Assembly: GCA_022560875.1 (NCBI GenBank)
Contig: JADFSH010000025.1
Location: forward strand, 1-33,302
Reading direction: 5' to 3'
Length of the DNA stretch: 33,302 nt
Source of the DNA: Planctomycetota bacterium
GTDB lineage: Bacteria > Planctomycetota > Phycisphaerae > Phycisphaerales > SM1A02
Made by a program: the position numbers and the translations under genes. Below, piece by piece: positions 33,129 to 33,302 of the stretch (position 1 is the stretch's first letter; every line of letters starts with the position of its first letter). The notes beneath the pieces are model-generated. The model worked only from the letters and a program-made list of their open reading frames with translations, was not told where the DNA came from and did no database searches.

Positions 33129-33302
33129 TCACTCCCCCACATGCACCACAAGCTGTCGGGGCCCGCCTCGGTGGCGGTGTTCCCAGATGTAGATGCCCTG
33201 CCAGGTGCCGAGGGCGAGGCGACCGGAGTCGATGGGGATGGAGAGGGTGGTCGAGGTGAGGGCGGCTTTGATGTGGGCGGGCATGTCGTCGGGACCTTCG
33301 GC
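33129..33302 (-). CDS. YjbQ/UPF0047 family protein, C-terminal part (partial)
   Basis: The 57 residues visible on the minus strand, read from the window edge to the TGA, match the C-terminal half of the UPF0047 family: AEGPDDMPAHIKAALTST, LSIPIDSGRLALGTWQGIYI, then WEHRHRGGPRQLVVHVGE. The family is small, widespread and of unclear biochemical function; some members have been linked to thiamine phosphate synthesis. The 5' part lies outside the window. It has its own terminator (33041-33069) and is probably a host housekeeping gene marking the right edge of the T6SS region. Confidence 0.9.
   Translation of the reverse strand, partial: AEGPDDMPAHIKAALTSTTLSIPIDSGRLALGTWQGIYIWEHRHRGGPRQLVVHVGE

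Noticed and set aside
33065-33259. Open + strand frame of 64 codons at the right edge
   Set aside because: It starts in the terminator hairpin and runs antisense to the clear YjbQ/UPF0047 reading frame.
1-33302. CRISPR arrays, tRNA or rRNA genes, insertion sequences and integrase genes
   Set aside because: I looked for direct-repeat/spacer arrays, cloverleaf-like sequence, transposase motifs and terminal inverted repeats and saw none; the only regular repeats are the coding repeats in the TpsA and vgrG genes.

Overview
This window is the main part of a type VI secretion system (T6SS) locus of the ClpV/TagJ kind, from a Gram-negative bacterium. Besides the T6SS it carries a two-partner secretion pair (an outer-membrane TpsB pore and a giant repeat-rich TpsA exoprotein). 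The codon bias towards G/C at third positions, the divergent core proteins, the T6SS-associated Pro-tailed protein resembling DUF6931 and the TPR-methyltransferase would fit a Planctomycetota or related PVC-group organism. That assignment is inference; no rRNA or other marker gene is present.

Layout, left to right, + strand unless noted. Positions 1-1234 hold the 3' end of a TssM/IcmF-like inner-membrane protein, apparently split between two frames near position 188. A TagF-like regulator follows (1292-2248). The two-partner secretion pair is inserted next (2474-4606 and 4694-11497). The T6SS block then resumes: tssA (11597), tssB (12716), tssC (13297), hcp (14904), tagJ/impE (15506), tssE (16344), tssF (16859), tssG (18697) and tssH/clpV (19744). 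The last gene of this run is a lysine-rich protein of unknown function (22551-23309), and a bidirectional terminator closes it at about 23322-23370.

The second half is an accessory region of short divergent and convergent units. They are: a TssB-TssC fusion-like protein with an acidic tail (minus strand, 23398-25116); divergently from it, a NaChBac-type voltage-gated sodium channel (25339-26214); a minus-strand pair of a small basic coiled-coil protein (27810-28217) and a TPR-methyltransferase (26278-27777); divergently from these, vgrG (28451-30601) and the Pro-tailed protein (30650-31453); and a minus-strand pair of a PAAR spike-tip protein (32583-32966) and a zinc-ribbon SAM methyltransferase (31493-32575). 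The window ends with the 3' part of a YjbQ/UPF0047 housekeeping gene on the minus strand, with its own terminator.

Together these genes supply the sheath (TssB/TssC), the inner tube (Hcp), baseplate parts (TssE/F/G, with TssA as organiser), the recycling ATPase (ClpV), the puncturing device (VgrG and PAAR) and regulation (TagF, TagJ). TssJ, TssK and TssL are not in the window; they probably lie to the left, before the TssM-like gene. The points most worth a second look are the truncated acidic-tailed TssB-TssC fusion, its pairing with a sodium channel, the lysine-rich protein after ClpV, the methyltransferases beside VgrG and PAAR, and the adhesin pair inside the T6SS gene order.
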